Source: Bacteroidota bacterium (GTDB taxonomy: Bacteria; Bacteroidota; Bacteroidia; Bacteroidales; Dysgonomonadaceae). From it: a stretch of 42,877 nt of DNA. A program made the position numbers and the translations under genes. Every line of letters starts with the position of its first letter. The stretch's first letter is position 1. The stretch lies in the NCBI GenBank assembly GCA_023622765.1, contig JAMNYO010000121.1, positions 1 through 42,877 of the forward strand, read 5' to 3'. The notes under the pieces are model-generated. The model had not been told where the DNA came from, did no database searches, and saw only the letters and a program-made list of their open reading frames with translations. Below are positions 34,141 to 41,602 of this stretch, in pieces.

Positions 34141-34961
34141 ATATGAACTACTTGACTCCGGCCGAGGCCACCAAAGCGTTTAGCGCCTCGGCGATTAGCA
34201 AATCGAAACGAACGCTCCCCGAATTCGCGTTGATAGCCATACTGGGGGGTGCCTTCATCGCCATGGGGGGATTGTTGACGGTGGTGGTGGCAGGTGGGAT
34301 GCCACAAGCGGCGGCCATGAACCCCGGGATCGTGAAGTTCGTGGCGGGAGCCCTTTTCCCGGTCGGCCTCATCATGGTGGTAATCACGGGAGCCGACCTC
34401 TTTACGAGCAACTGCGCGGGCTACACGTTCCCTCTGCTGACAAAGGAGCTCTCCGTCATCACCATCCTCAAAGTTTTGCTCTTCTCCTACCTGTTCAATT
34501 TCGTGGGCACGCAATTTGTCGCGTACCTCCTCTCGGCCAACGTGGGCTTGTTCGATGCCGACCCCTGGCGTGCTTACCTGCACGGGCTGGCCGAGGCGAA
34601 GCTGGATCAAGACTTCTGGACCATTTTCGTGAAGGGGATCGGGGCGAACTGGCTGGTCTGCCTCGGCGTCTTCATGGGACTAACGGCCAAGGATACGATT
34701 GGCAGATGCATCGGGATATGGATACCGGTGATGATCTTCGTGACGATGGGGTACGAGCACTCTATCGCGAACATGTTCTTTATCCCCGCGGCCATCTACT
34801 CGGGCGCCGCCATCGGTTGGGGCGATTTTGTAGTAATCAACCTTATCCCTGCAACACTGGGAAATATCGTCGGGGGTATGCTTCTTGTCGGCTGCGTCTA
34901 CTACTACCTCTTCTTAAGGGAACGGGGAACGGGTAAAAGGGAAAGGTCAACGAAAGGGTAG
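34137..34961 (+). CDS. Formate/nitrite transporter (FNT) family channel
   Basis: A 274-residue membrane protein with six segments of the pentameric FNT channels. TPAEATKAF at the N-terminus is the family opening. LFTSNCAGY (the re-entrant loop of the second segment) and NWLVCLGVFM are signatures, and GYEHSIANMF holds the central His typical of the pore. The substrate is formate, nitrite, acetate or a related monovalent anion, not readable from sequence. I start at ATG 34137, whose ATGA overlaps the rfbB stop. Its stop codon lies in the loop of a hairpin that also follows the opposing tRNA-Gly gene. Confidence 0.9.
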   Translation: MNMNYLTPAEATKAFSASAISKSKRTLPEFALIAILGGAFIAMGGLLTVVVAGGMPQAAAMNPGIVKFVAGALFPVGLIMVVITGADLFTSNCAGYTFPLLTKELSVITILKVLLFSYLFNFVGTQFVAYLLSANVGLFDADPWRAYLHGLAEAKLDQDFWTIFVKGIGANWLVCLGVFMGLTAKDTIGRCIGIWIPVMIFVTMGYEHSIANMFFIPAAIYSGAAIGWGDFVVINLIPATLGNIVGGMLLVGCVYYYLFLRERGTGKRERSTKG

Positions 34962-34969
34962 TACCCTTT
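34953..34969 (-). terminator. Hairpin shared by the transporter and tRNA-Gly 3' ends
   Basis: AAAGGG-TAGTA-CCCTTT is a 6-bp symmetric stem immediately after the tRNA 3' end (minus strand) and spans the transporter's stop codon. On the minus strand the distal T-run is short (TTTCGTT). It may terminate transcription from either side. Confidence 0.4.
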
Positions 34970-34970
34970 G

Positions 34971-35043
<73 letters not shown>

Positions 35044-35058
35044 GATTACTTCAAAAAC

Positions 35059-35144
35059 ACCTTGCCAAGGTCGCTTTCATTTCCTTTTGGGGCAAGGTTG
35101 TGCTCTACCAACTGAGCTACTTCCGCAACGAACGCTACTTCCGC
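35059..35144 (-). pseudogene. Fragments of tRNA-Gly in the leader of the intact gene
   Basis: Upstream of the intact tRNA on the same strand are three remnants. One is an 11-base piece of the 5' end (GCGGAAGTAGC, 35144 to 35134). The second is the 5' half through the anticodon loop (from 35126 to about 35090, with GCGGAAGTAGCTCAGTTGG intact). The third is an anticodon-arm copy CGACCTTGGCAAGGT (35073 to 35059) differing from the real arm only in its central base. They lie within the presumed primary transcript. They are probably relics of a tandem tRNA-Gly array or of an element insertion at the tRNA. Confidence 0.7.
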
Positions 35145-35173
35145 GACAACTGTTGCTTTCACAAGTGCGACTG

Positions 35174-35204
35174 CAAAGTTACCTTTTTGTTTCGTGATGA
35201 CAAA
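35174..35204 (-). promoter_or_regulatory. tRNA-Gly promoter, TTTG-N19-TAACTTTG
   Basis: On the minus strand TTTG (35201-35204) is followed after 19 bp by TAACTTTG (35174-35181), a full consensus match. The start would be near 35167, so the transcript runs through the tRNA fragments before the intact tRNA. Confidence 0.65.
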
Positions 35205-35260
35205 ATTTTAAGTGGGAAAAATTGTCTCCGCCTCTAAAACGCCGTGATAGGCGTAAAATT

Positions 35261-35391
35261 TCATTCTTTATAAACCCCATCAGTCCGCCTATATGCAAAT
35301 GCTCCGATGCCTATCAAAACCATTTTAAATGCGGGAGCTTTCATCTTTGTTGTATCAATATTTTCTGCCAATGAGGCAAGAGTAGCTGCAC
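35261..35391 (-). pseudogene. Possible remnant of an ATPase C-terminus
   Basis: On the minus strand a stop-terminated frame reads LAENIDTTKMKAPAFKMV and then LIGIGAFAYRRTDGVY. From memory this resembles the C-terminal end of a large Bacteroidetes family of AAA-type ATP-binding proteins. There is no start codon, and an upstream stop closes the frame after about 43 codons. It lies downstream of the intact ATPase at 35623-36816 and may be the tail of an older copy. Recognition rests on recall only. Confidence 0.35.
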
Positions 35392-35487
35392 ACCATCAAC
35401 TTTCATTACCACTACCTCATTGTTTCTCATGGCAAATGTATTTGAGTTTCAAGACATTGCCAAAAAAACATAAGTGCGATTTGTTGA

Positions 35488-35590
35488 TTTGGCTGAGTTT
35501 TGCTTGTCAATTTGGCTGATTTTTGCTTGTTAATTTGGCCGAATTTCAGTTGTTTATTTGGCCAGATTTTACTTGTCAATTTGTACCAGC
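35488..35590. repeat. 23-bp tandem repeat downstream of the ATPase gene
   Basis: Units starting TTTGGC recur at 35488, 35511, 35534 and 35557, with a fifth partial start (TTTGTA) at 35580: exactly 23 bp each time. Units share TTTGGCTGA, a T-rich middle and CTTGTCAA, with some drift. The array begins 33 bp beyond the ATPase stop. The period is not a multiple of three and no spacers separate the units, so it is neither coding nor CRISPR. Confidence 0.8.
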
Positions 35591-35622
35591 TCGAAAAAGT
35601 GGATTTCACTTAGATTGCAACT

Positions 35623-36816
35623 TTAATACATCAGACCAAAAATCCAAAGTGGGATACGATTTTCTGTACCAAACTCAATATCGTCTGAAACGATATATGA
35701 GTTTTCAACGCCCCCTATCTGTCGCTTCGTTTTTTTTCTACCCTCTACTTCAAACGTGAATTTACCGTCAACAAAAAAATCGGCGACTGCAGAATAGTTA
35801 ACAGAGTGCAAATAGCTTAACTGATTTACAAAAAATGTCTCTCTAACACCCCCTTTGTCAATTTGCTCCGCCCCCAGCATATAGGCAAGATTGCTATTTT
35901 CAAGAAACAGCTTGTCAGGCTTTTGTAATTTTGCCACTCCACCTGCATCTTTATATATAAGATTTAACAATCTCACCTCTTCCAAATAATTGAGATAGGT
36001 GATAAGAGTTGCACGCGCAACCCCGATCCTCTCAGCCAGTTTACTAATATTTGGGACAAACGGCGCGGAACGCGAAACTATCTGCAACAGTTGCTTAAGT
36101 TTATGTACATAGGCTCTATCTACACCTCTCAATAGTGGCAATTCAATCTCAAGTATCATGTTCATAACCTCTTCTAATCTGAAATAATAACGAGACAGAT
36201 TATCCAGACTGAATGGATAATAGCCATATTTTAAATAGTCAGAAAAGAACTGTAAAGGTTTGCAGATTTCAAGAGTGGACAATGAAATATCTATATGGTT
36301 GCTTAAAATATCCGACAACGAATAAGTCGGCATTACAATATTATGAAACATCGCAAGATACTCCCTGAAAGACAAGCCTTGCATCATATACATATCGGCA
36401 CGACGAGACAGATCGCTACGAGCGTTTAAAATATTCAACAATGAAGAACCTGTAAAAACTATATGCAAATCGGGATAATTATCATAAAAATTTTTAATCT
36501 CCTGCGACCACGGGGGATAGGTGTGAACCTCATCCAAAAAAAGATATCTCCCTCCCCGTTTTACAAAAATATCAACCAAATCGCTCAATCGATGTTCCGC
36601 GAACCAAATATCATCTAAACTGCAATAGAGAGCATTATTTGCAAATCCATGTTTCAGCTTCATATATTGAAGTAACAAAGTGGTTTTTCCCACACCACGA
36701 GCACCTCTAATTCTTATCAAACGAGAACTCCAATCTATTCTGTCCGCCAATGAACGCGCAAATGTTGTATCAACTAATGATAAACGGCTGTGCGATTTTT
36801 CTATTATCTTCTCCAT
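35623..36816 (-). CDS. AAA-family ATPase with DUF4143-like C-terminus
   Basis: A 397-residue P-loop ATPase of the AAA_14 group. Walker A RGARGVGKTTLL is near residues 37-48, Walker B RYLFLDEVHTYPPW near 89-102, and sensor-1-like LHIVFTGSSLLNIL near 116-129. The middle (about 230-300) has a winged-helix look (NISKLAERIGVARATLITYLNYLEEVRLL). The C-terminus, with VADFFVDGKFTFEVEGRKK, resembles the DUF4143 restriction-endonuclease-like part. These are widespread, often mobile genes of unknown role. GC is clearly lower than in the core genes. Flanked by a 23-bp repeat array downstream and a large inverted repeat upstream; transcribed alone. Confidence 0.85.
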   Translation of the reverse strand: MEKIIEKSHSRLSLVDTTFARSLADRIDWSSRLIRIRGARGVGKTTLLLQYMKLKHGFANNALYCSLDDIWFAEHRLSDLVDIFVKRGGRYLFLDEVHTYPPWSQEIKNFYDNYPDLHIVFTGSSLLNILNARSDLSRRADMYMMQGLSFREYLAMFHNIVMPTYSLSDILSNHIDISLSTLEICKPLQFFSDYLKYGYYPFSLDNLSRYYFRLEEVMNMILEIELPLLRGVDRAYVHKLKQLLQIVSRSAPFVPNISKLAERIGVARATLITYLNYLEEVRLLNLIYKDAGGVAKLQKPDKLFLENSNLAYMLGAEQIDKGGVRETFFVNQLSYLHSVNYSAVADFFVDGKFTFEVEGRKKTKRQIGGVENSYIVSDDIEFGTENRIPLWIFGLMY

Positions 36817-36822
36817 GATGTA

Positions 36823-36885
36823 ATGTTTTGCAAGTTATAGTTTGCAAACATGACAATAATTTGGCAACTATACATTACAAAACAT
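36823..36885. repeat. 23-bp inverted repeat just upstream of the ATPase gene
   Basis: Arms at 36823-36845 and 36863-36885 are inverted copies; read from the same side both begin ATGTTTTG and end in TATAGTT plus a few bases. The loop is 17 nt, and the first arm starts 6 bp before the ATPase ATG. A partial third copy (TGTAGTTTGCAA) lies at about 36902-36913. It could be an operator for autoregulation or a leader hairpin. Confidence 0.6.
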
Positions 36886-37031
36886 TGAAAATTTTGTCAA
36901 CTGTAGTTTGCAATTTTATAAAAACTCATCGCTTCCTATCACAAATGACGATTTTAAACAGGAAAGAATTTTGTCACGTAATTACTGGAATTCCTGTTTA
37001 AAGAAAATATCCAACAACAACTTGCGGTATG

Positions 37032-37057
37032 AAAAAAGCCTCCCGGTCTGGAAGGCT
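37032..37057 (-). terminator. Terminator of the RHS/immunity operon
   Basis: On the minus strand AGCCTTCC-AGACCG-GGAGGCT is followed by TTTTTTC, 6 bp after the stop of the gene at 37063. One base bulges in the stem. Confidence 0.7.
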
Positions 37058-37062
37058 CTTTG

Positions 37063-37695
37063 TTATTTATATTCCCATATTTTAAATCCGATTATTTCTT
37101 TATTACATTGCAAATGGTCTATCTTGTAGACAAAATGGGCATTAAATGTTTTTGCATTTTTATTTATCTCATCCGCTAAATCTAACTTTATTTTATTCAA
37201 TTCATTATTTTCCAAAACAATAATTATATCGTTACCTACAATGTAATAAATCTTATATAAATATTTATCATCGCCTTCCATCTTGTAAAACCTGTCTTTA
37301 TCCTTTTCTGAGAAGTCAAAAAGATCCACTCTCAGGTTACTTTCTGAACAGAATTTATTTAAATAATTTTGTGTTTTCTGACTAAATGGAAGAAAATATA
37401 TATCTTCTTGACTAAATGGATTCCTATTTTTAATAGCTTCAACTAAGTTTATATTAGTATCACTAACCTGCAAAAAGAAACTTTCTTTATCAAAGTCAAT
37501 GAAATGCTCATATGTTTTATTCTCTTTTCGTAAAGTTTCATTTTTCAGACTAGATTCTACTTCTCTTTGGATGTACTTTACAACAAAAAATCCCTCTATT
37601 TTAATAGTATCAGCACATTCTGACATAACTTTTGCACTAGCAATACAATTTGTAAATAATGCTATGCTTATTAAACTATATAATAGATTTTTCAT
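37063..37695 (-). CDS. Exported hypothetical protein, candidate immunity partner of the RHS tip
   Basis: A 210-residue protein. Start at ATG 37695 gives a Sec signal peptide (about residues 1-21, ending CIASA); the longer frame adds unlikely residues. The mature part is Lys/Glu/Asn-rich and very AT-rich DNA, unlike the GC-rich RHS body next to it, and contains no domain I recognise. It begins 10 bp after the stop of the RHS tip gene and ends at a terminator, so it shares its transcript. Immunity genes of polymorphic toxins lie exactly here, and a periplasmic location would suit protection against an exported protease. That role is inference. Confidence 0.6.
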   Translation of the reverse strand: MKNLLYSLISIALFTNCIASAKVMSECADTIKIEGFFVVKYIQREVESSLKNETLRKENKTYEHFIDFDKESFFLQVSDTNINLVEAIKNRNPFSQEDIYFLPFSQKTQNYLNKFCSESNLRVDLFDFSEKDKDRFYKMEGDDKYLYKIYYIVGNDIIIVLENNELNKIKLDLADEINKNAKTFNAHFVYKIDHLQCNKEIIGFKIWEYK

Positions 37696-37705
37696 TTTTA
37701 CAATT

Positions 37706-38866
37706 TTATTGTTTTCGCGTCCATATACGTCCATCACTTGGATGACTCTTAGGAGCATCCCTTCTTTGAAAAATAGTTTTTGTGAAACTGGCTGATGTTG
37801 AAGGATAAGAGTATGTTACATTGTTATTCCCTCCTCCCGTTGAAATTTGGCTTGTTGTTATTGTTTTTGTAACCTGACTCATAGTTGAAGTTCCATCAGA
37901 GTGTTCTCCACCAAGATTATGTCCAATTTCGTGTATTGCCACACCTTTTATAAGACTTGATTTGTTATAACCTTCACTACTAACTGCAGCATCAATGTTA
38001 GTCGGGTTAAAGTCCACTCTTATATTATTTGCAGAACCGAGCTCATCAATACTACCATAAGTATTAGCTTCTGTTCCAACCTTATTTCCGTAATACCTTG
38101 TTTCCCCTGAGCTTGTTTCAAATTGAGTTCCAGCTCTTGCAGCATCAACATTATCAACCTCTTCTGCACTTAAATTATACTTTACATATGATACAGAACC
38201 ATCCTCATTTGTTACCTTAACTCCATTTTTTCCTCCTAAATTATTATATGATTTTACAGCACTATTTAATCCTTTAACTTGGTCTTTATCTAAACTGCCT
38301 TTTTCGTAATAATACGCTGCAGTGATTACATAAGGGCCATTTTGGGTTCCTGTACCTGTTACCATTCCATCTCGTCCATCCGGGTCAATATACCTCACCG
38401 GGTTATTTGCACAGTAGTTATAGGGAGAAATTGAGTAATACTTCTCCGCCAAGGGATCCACCGTCAACCACCTGCCGAGGGCTGCGTTGTAGTGCCTCGC
38501 GCCGTAATCGTAGAGGTCCAGGTTCAGTTGACGGTCCAGCTCCTTGCCGTTGTACCTGTAGGGCTGGTTGGACGCTTGCACCCCCTCGCCGAACAACCCG
38601 CCGAACGGGTAGTAGTGGTTCACCTGCAGCACCGTACCCCCCTGGTCCATCACCACGCGGTTGTTGCCCTGGTGATCCTTCAGGTAGTAGTGGTAGGCGG
38701 GGGTGGTCCCCTCGAGGGTGATGTACCCTTCTTCGGTTAGTATCATGCTCAACGTGCCGTTACGGTACACCTTGTTGCCGGCGTGCTCGATCTTCACCGT
38801 GTTGCCTCCCGCCGCGTAGGTCACGCTCAGCTTCGTACCCTCGCCCCGCCAGGTTGCCGTTGGCAT
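37706..38866 (-). CDS. RHS protein, C-terminal part: core plus metzincin-like toxin tip
   Basis: This frame continues the RHS gene after a shift near 38844-38847. Residues about 10-160 form the end of the RHS core (NNRVVMDQGG, LYDYGARHYNAALGRWLTVDPLAEKY, NPVRYIDPDG). After the DPDG boundary comes an AT-rich tip of about 225 residues. The tip has a zinc motif HEIGHNLGGEH (His312 to His322), an exact HExxHxxGxxH of metzincins, with a possible Met-turn at Met329 (TSTMSQ). A metalloprotease toxin is therefore likely. As a separate frame its first ATG (38866) lies within the 5' part; it may only be made if the frame is restored. Followed 10 bp later by a possible immunity gene. Confidence 0.78.
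   Translation of the reverse strand: MPTATWRGEGTKLSVTYAAGGNTVKIEHAGNKVYRNGTLSMILTEEGYITLEGTTPAYHYYLKDHQGNNRVVMDQGGTVLQVNHYYPFGGLFGEGVQASNQPYRYNGKELDRQLNLDLYDYGARHYNAALGRWLTVDPLAEKYYSISPYNYCANNPVRYIDPDGRDGMVTGTGTQNGPYVITAAYYYEKGSLDKDQVKGLNSAVKSYNNLGGKNGVKVTNEDGSVSYVKYNLSAEEVDNVDAARAGTQFETSSGETRYYGNKVGTEANTYGSIDELGSANNIRVDFNPTNIDAAVSSEGYNKSSLIKGVAIHEIGHNLGGEHSDGTSTMSQVTKTITTSQISTGGGNNNVTYSYPSTSASFTKTIFQRRDAPKSHPSDGRIWTRKQ
38382..38490. repeat. Direct repeat of the RHS core end (copy A)
   Basis: This 109-bp stretch encoding DPLAEKY...NPVRYIDPDG has a colinear, same-direction copy at 42166-42274, about three quarters identical by eye with no gaps. Both copies end where GC drops into a toxin tip. 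Confidence 0.7.
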
Positions 38867-40910
38867 CGTAGGTGTATTCTACTGCCGCGTTGGCCCCGTC
38901 AATAAAATGGAACGCCCCGGGGTAGTTGATGGGAGTTGTGACGGCATCGGTAACTTTGACCATTTTATTACCCGCATAGTTGTAGGTAAGGTCGTCAATT
39001 AACCCGTAACCGCTGTCAAGCTTCCCTCCTCGTTGAAGGGAGAGGATATTACCCATCTTGTCATAAGAGCCCACCGTTTCATTGAAACGATTCGGGTTTG
39101 ATGCCAAGGATGATCCCTCGCCATAGGTGGCGGAAGTAAGGCGGTTCAGGCCGTCGTAGTTGAAGTTGTACCCCCGTTCCGTGGTTTCATTTCCAGCCTT
39201 CCACTTCATGGCGCTGACGTTCCCGTTGTAGAAAGTGGTGTCGGGGGTTAACCCGTTCACGGGCTGGTTGTAGGCCAGCACCTGGTTGAACCTCGTCCCG
39301 GATACCCGCGTGATCCACCCTCGCGTGTTGTAGTCGTGGGTAGATGTCTCGGTCGCCAGCTTCTTCGTCTTCATTCGCCCCACCTCGTCGTGGGTGTACT
39401 CTGCCAGGGTGACCGGGGTGCTCCCGTTGAGCTCGTGGGTTACCGCCAGTAGGCGCTCGGCCGGGTTGGTTGCCGGGGAGCCGTAATCGTACGCGTAGGT
39501 TTCCGTTTGGGTTGTTTTCCCCGGGGCGGAATGGACTGTCCGTCGCCTCTTTACCTTGCCGGTGAAGGTGTACTCCAAGTACTCCAGCTCGTGTCCCCCC
39601 AGGTGGTTTGTCGACCGGGTTTGCACCACCCTCCCGCGGTGGTCGTGGTAGAAGGCCGACAGGGTGAACTTGGCGGGGTCATCGAGCCGGTAGGCACGCT
39701 TTCCCGTCATCATCCCCTTTGCGTTTTCGAACCTGGTGCCGTAGCCCGCGGGGGGCGCGGCGTATTGGAGTAGCGGGAATCCCGCCGCGAAAGCGTGGTC
39801 ATCGTGGTAGTAGACGTTCATCAGCTCCACCGGGGGCAGGGTGAGGTTGACGGTGTAGCCCGCCAACGGCCCCGTGCCGGTGTGATCGGTCCTTACCACC
39901 AGGCTGTCCAGGGCGGGCGGGAGGTTAGACTTCCACGTCCCGGTAACGGTTAGCCTCCCGAGGGCGTCGTGAAAGGCGAAGGTCCACTCGTTCCTCGATC
40001 GTTGGTTCCCGTCCTGGCTGAAGACGAGGCGGTCTGCCTTGTCGTACTTCATCACGATAGGCTCGCACCCGGGTAATTTTTTCTGTACGCGCCTGTTGTT
40101 CCCGTCGTACTTGTAGATGTAAGCATGGTCCTTCAGCGCGGGGTGGGTGTCGTCCCAGGTGGTCGTGGCGGCGAGGGCATCCGCCGCCGCCGGGGTCAGC
40201 ACGTAACGCAAGTTACCGAGATCGTCGTGGACTCTGTACGTGTCGTTCGTCGCGCTGCCGTTCATCACCCTCTCGAGTAGCACCTGTCCCTGCTTGTCGG
40301 TGAAGGTGTAGGAGACGTTCCCGTCCTCGTCCGCGGTGCGGGTCACGAACAGCACCCCCCCGGCGTACATGCCTGTTTTCTTGATGGAGGTGTCGGATGC
40401 CACGGCGTACATGGCGCAGGAGAGTTCCCCCTGGGAGGTGTTGACCATCCACGCGGTTTTGACCGGCTTTCCCGCGGTGTGCCACGCTGATCCGGGACCG
40501 TGTCGTTCCTTGACCCGGTTCATCGGGGATTGCTCGTAGACCGGTTCCTCGTGAGCGCGGGCATCGGTGTAAAAGCTGTTCGAAGCGGCTTTCACCTCTG
40601 CCGTGTCGATGTAGGCCCCCGTCCCGCCAACTGGCACGGGGAGCCAAGCTTTCGCCTCCCTCCCCACCGGGTCGTACTCCCTTGTCGTCACGATATCCAG
40701 CTGTCGCGGTGATGCCTTCTTGATCAGGGTTTGAACGGGTCTTCCCAGCCCGTCGAAGTAATCGATTTGGTCAAGCGATGCCGTCCCTGTGCTGTCCAGC
40801 AGGGTGGAGGTAAGGATGTGGTTCACCCCGGTGCTTTGGGCCAAAATGCCGCCTGGGCAGGCGAGTGCCGCGGCGGCGAGGAGCAGTTTGATAATCGATA
40901 AAGGTTTCAT
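38760..40910 (-). CDS. RHS repeat protein, exported, N-terminal part (frameshifted)
   Basis: A 716-codon frame starting MKPLSIIKLLLAAAALACPGG, a Sec signal peptide. Residues about 30-170 resemble the DUF6443 opening domain of Bacteroidetes RHS proteins (DQIDYFDGLGRPVQTLIKKASP, TTREYDPVGREAKAWLPV). The rest is RHS/YD repeats (YKYDGNNRRVQKKLPG, YEYTFTGKVKRR, NFNYDGLNRLTSATYGEG). After YTYDANGNL the frame runs into unrelated sequence and stops. Removing one base from a G4 tract (minus strand; 38844-38847) would read NGNLAGEGTKLSVTY and fuse both parts into about 1,067 residues. High GC body. A -7 promoter element lies upstream at 40977. The shell probably encloses the toxin tip. Confidence 0.85.
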   Translation of the reverse strand: MKPLSIIKLLLAAAALACPGGILAQSTGVNHILTSTLLDSTGTASLDQIDYFDGLGRPVQTLIKKASPRQLDIVTTREYDPVGREAKAWLPVPVGGTGAYIDTAEVKAASNSFYTDARAHEEPVYEQSPMNRVKERHGPGSAWHTAGKPVKTAWMVNTSQGELSCAMYAVASDTSIKKTGMYAGGVLFVTRTADEDGNVSYTFTDKQGQVLLERVMNGSATNDTYRVHDDLGNLRYVLTPAAADALAATTTWDDTHPALKDHAYIYKYDGNNRRVQKKLPGCEPIVMKYDKADRLVFSQDGNQRSRNEWTFAFHDALGRLTVTGTWKSNLPPALDSLVVRTDHTGTGPLAGYTVNLTLPPVELMNVYYHDDHAFAAGFPLLQYAAPPAGYGTRFENAKGMMTGKRAYRLDDPAKFTLSAFYHDHRGRVVQTRSTNHLGGHELEYLEYTFTGKVKRRRTVHSAPGKTTQTETYAYDYGSPATNPAERLLAVTHELNGSTPVTLAEYTHDEVGRMKTKKLATETSTHDYNTRGWITRVSGTRFNQVLAYNQPVNGLTPDTTFYNGNVSAMKWKAGNETTERGYNFNYDGLNRLTSATYGEGSSLASNPNRFNETVGSYDKMGNILSLQRGGKLDSGYGLIDDLTYNYAGNKMVKVTDAVTTPINYPGAFHFIDGANAAVEYTYDANGNLAGRGYEAERDLRGGRQHGEDRARRQQGVP

Positions 40911-40976
40911 GCTTGGGCGTGTTTAGCGGGTACCCGTCTCGTACCCGTGTTCTTCCCGTTTCCTTGAAGGTTCTTG

Positions 40977-40984
40977 CAAATATA
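40977..40984 (-). promoter_or_regulatory. Promoter -7 element for the RHS gene
   Basis: TATATTTG on the minus strand matches TAnnTTTG; the start near 40971 leaves a leader of about 60 nt before the ATG at 40910. No TTTG is present about 19 bp upstream. Confidence 0.5.
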
Positions 40985-41234
40985 ACTGTTTTTTTCAACC
41001 CCGCGGGTTAATTTCTCATTATCTTTTCATCGTGGTCGCGAATAAAATCGCAACTTACAAGGATAGAAATTACACACTTTTTGGGATACTACCCACCATT
41101 CTTAATATACAATAAAGCGTGTCCATTCGCTTTTCGCTTTGTGACTATAAGTTTCTGCTGCTCCTGCGGGCGATAAGTTTTTATTGACAACAACAATAAT
41201 GTTATTGTTTGGCGAGCTTCTTTATAGCCTTCGT
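40985..41234. other. Intergenic stretch between the RHS promoter and the Imm26 remnant
   Basis: This 250-bp stretch contains no supported gene. Its only notable structure is a perfect AT-rich palindrome AACAATAA-TG-TTATTGTT at 41192-41209, just after the Imm26 remnant in its reading direction. It lacks a T-run. Confidence 0.4.
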
Positions 41235-41602
41235 TTATTTGATTTTTAATTGTTCTACCCAAATATTTGGAACACCCAAATAGTAATCTCTAATTCTATC
41301 TTCTACATGATTTGCCTCCCATACTGCTGCACAAATTTCATCGGTAAAACTTCTAATTCTTTACGAACAGGCAGTTTCCCCACCTTTACCCATTTCCCTT
41401 GAGTGATAACATCATTATATACTACAATAATAAACAAAATTTCACATTTTTCTAAAAGATATAAGTCAATAAGCTTATCCTCTGTTTTATAATCAAAAAA
41501 TGCAATGCCATCTCCATTTTGTAGAATTTGAGCATAAACATAATATTGACCTTCAATATTTACTTCAAGGATTGCTCCTGTTGTTATTCTTTGTTTTGCC
41601 AT
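41235..41602 (-). pseudogene. Imm26-like immunity gene broken by a one-base frameshift
   Basis: From ATG 41602 the frame reads MAKQRITTGAILEVNI, then ILQNGDGIAFFDYKTEDK and KWVKVGKLPVRKELEVLP, which resembles Imm26 immunity proteins of polymorphic toxins. The frame stops at 41303 after 99 residues. In the adjacent frame the sequence goes on immediately as WEANHVEDRIRDYYLGVP, then NIWVEQLKIK, to a stop at 41235. One base missing near 41318-41322 explains this exactly: 368 nt instead of 369, or 122 residues intact. Its start overlaps the end of the orphan RHS tip by 38 bp. The truncated protein may be inactive. Assignment to Imm26 is from memory. Confidence 0.6.

Noticed and set aside
35059-35144. 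tRNA fragments as a proven attachment site of an integrative element
   Set aside because: No integrase is visible, and the duplicated part is the 5' half rather than the usual 3' end. I keep it only as one possible explanation.
35307-35519. A 70-codon rightward frame between the tRNA and the ATPase
   Set aside because: No ribosome-binding site or recognisable domain, and the opposite strand holds a better ATPase-like remnant.
35488-35590. The 23-bp array as a CRISPR
   Set aside because: Units are directly adjacent without spacers, and no cas genes are in the window.
35427-35609. A 60-codon leftward frame across the 23-bp repeats
   Set aside because: The period is not divisible by three, so the units cannot encode a repeated peptide; the frame is chance.
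36908-37129. A 73-codon rightward frame upstream of the ATPase
   Set aside because: It crosses a terminator and runs into the opposite exported gene; translation shows no domain.
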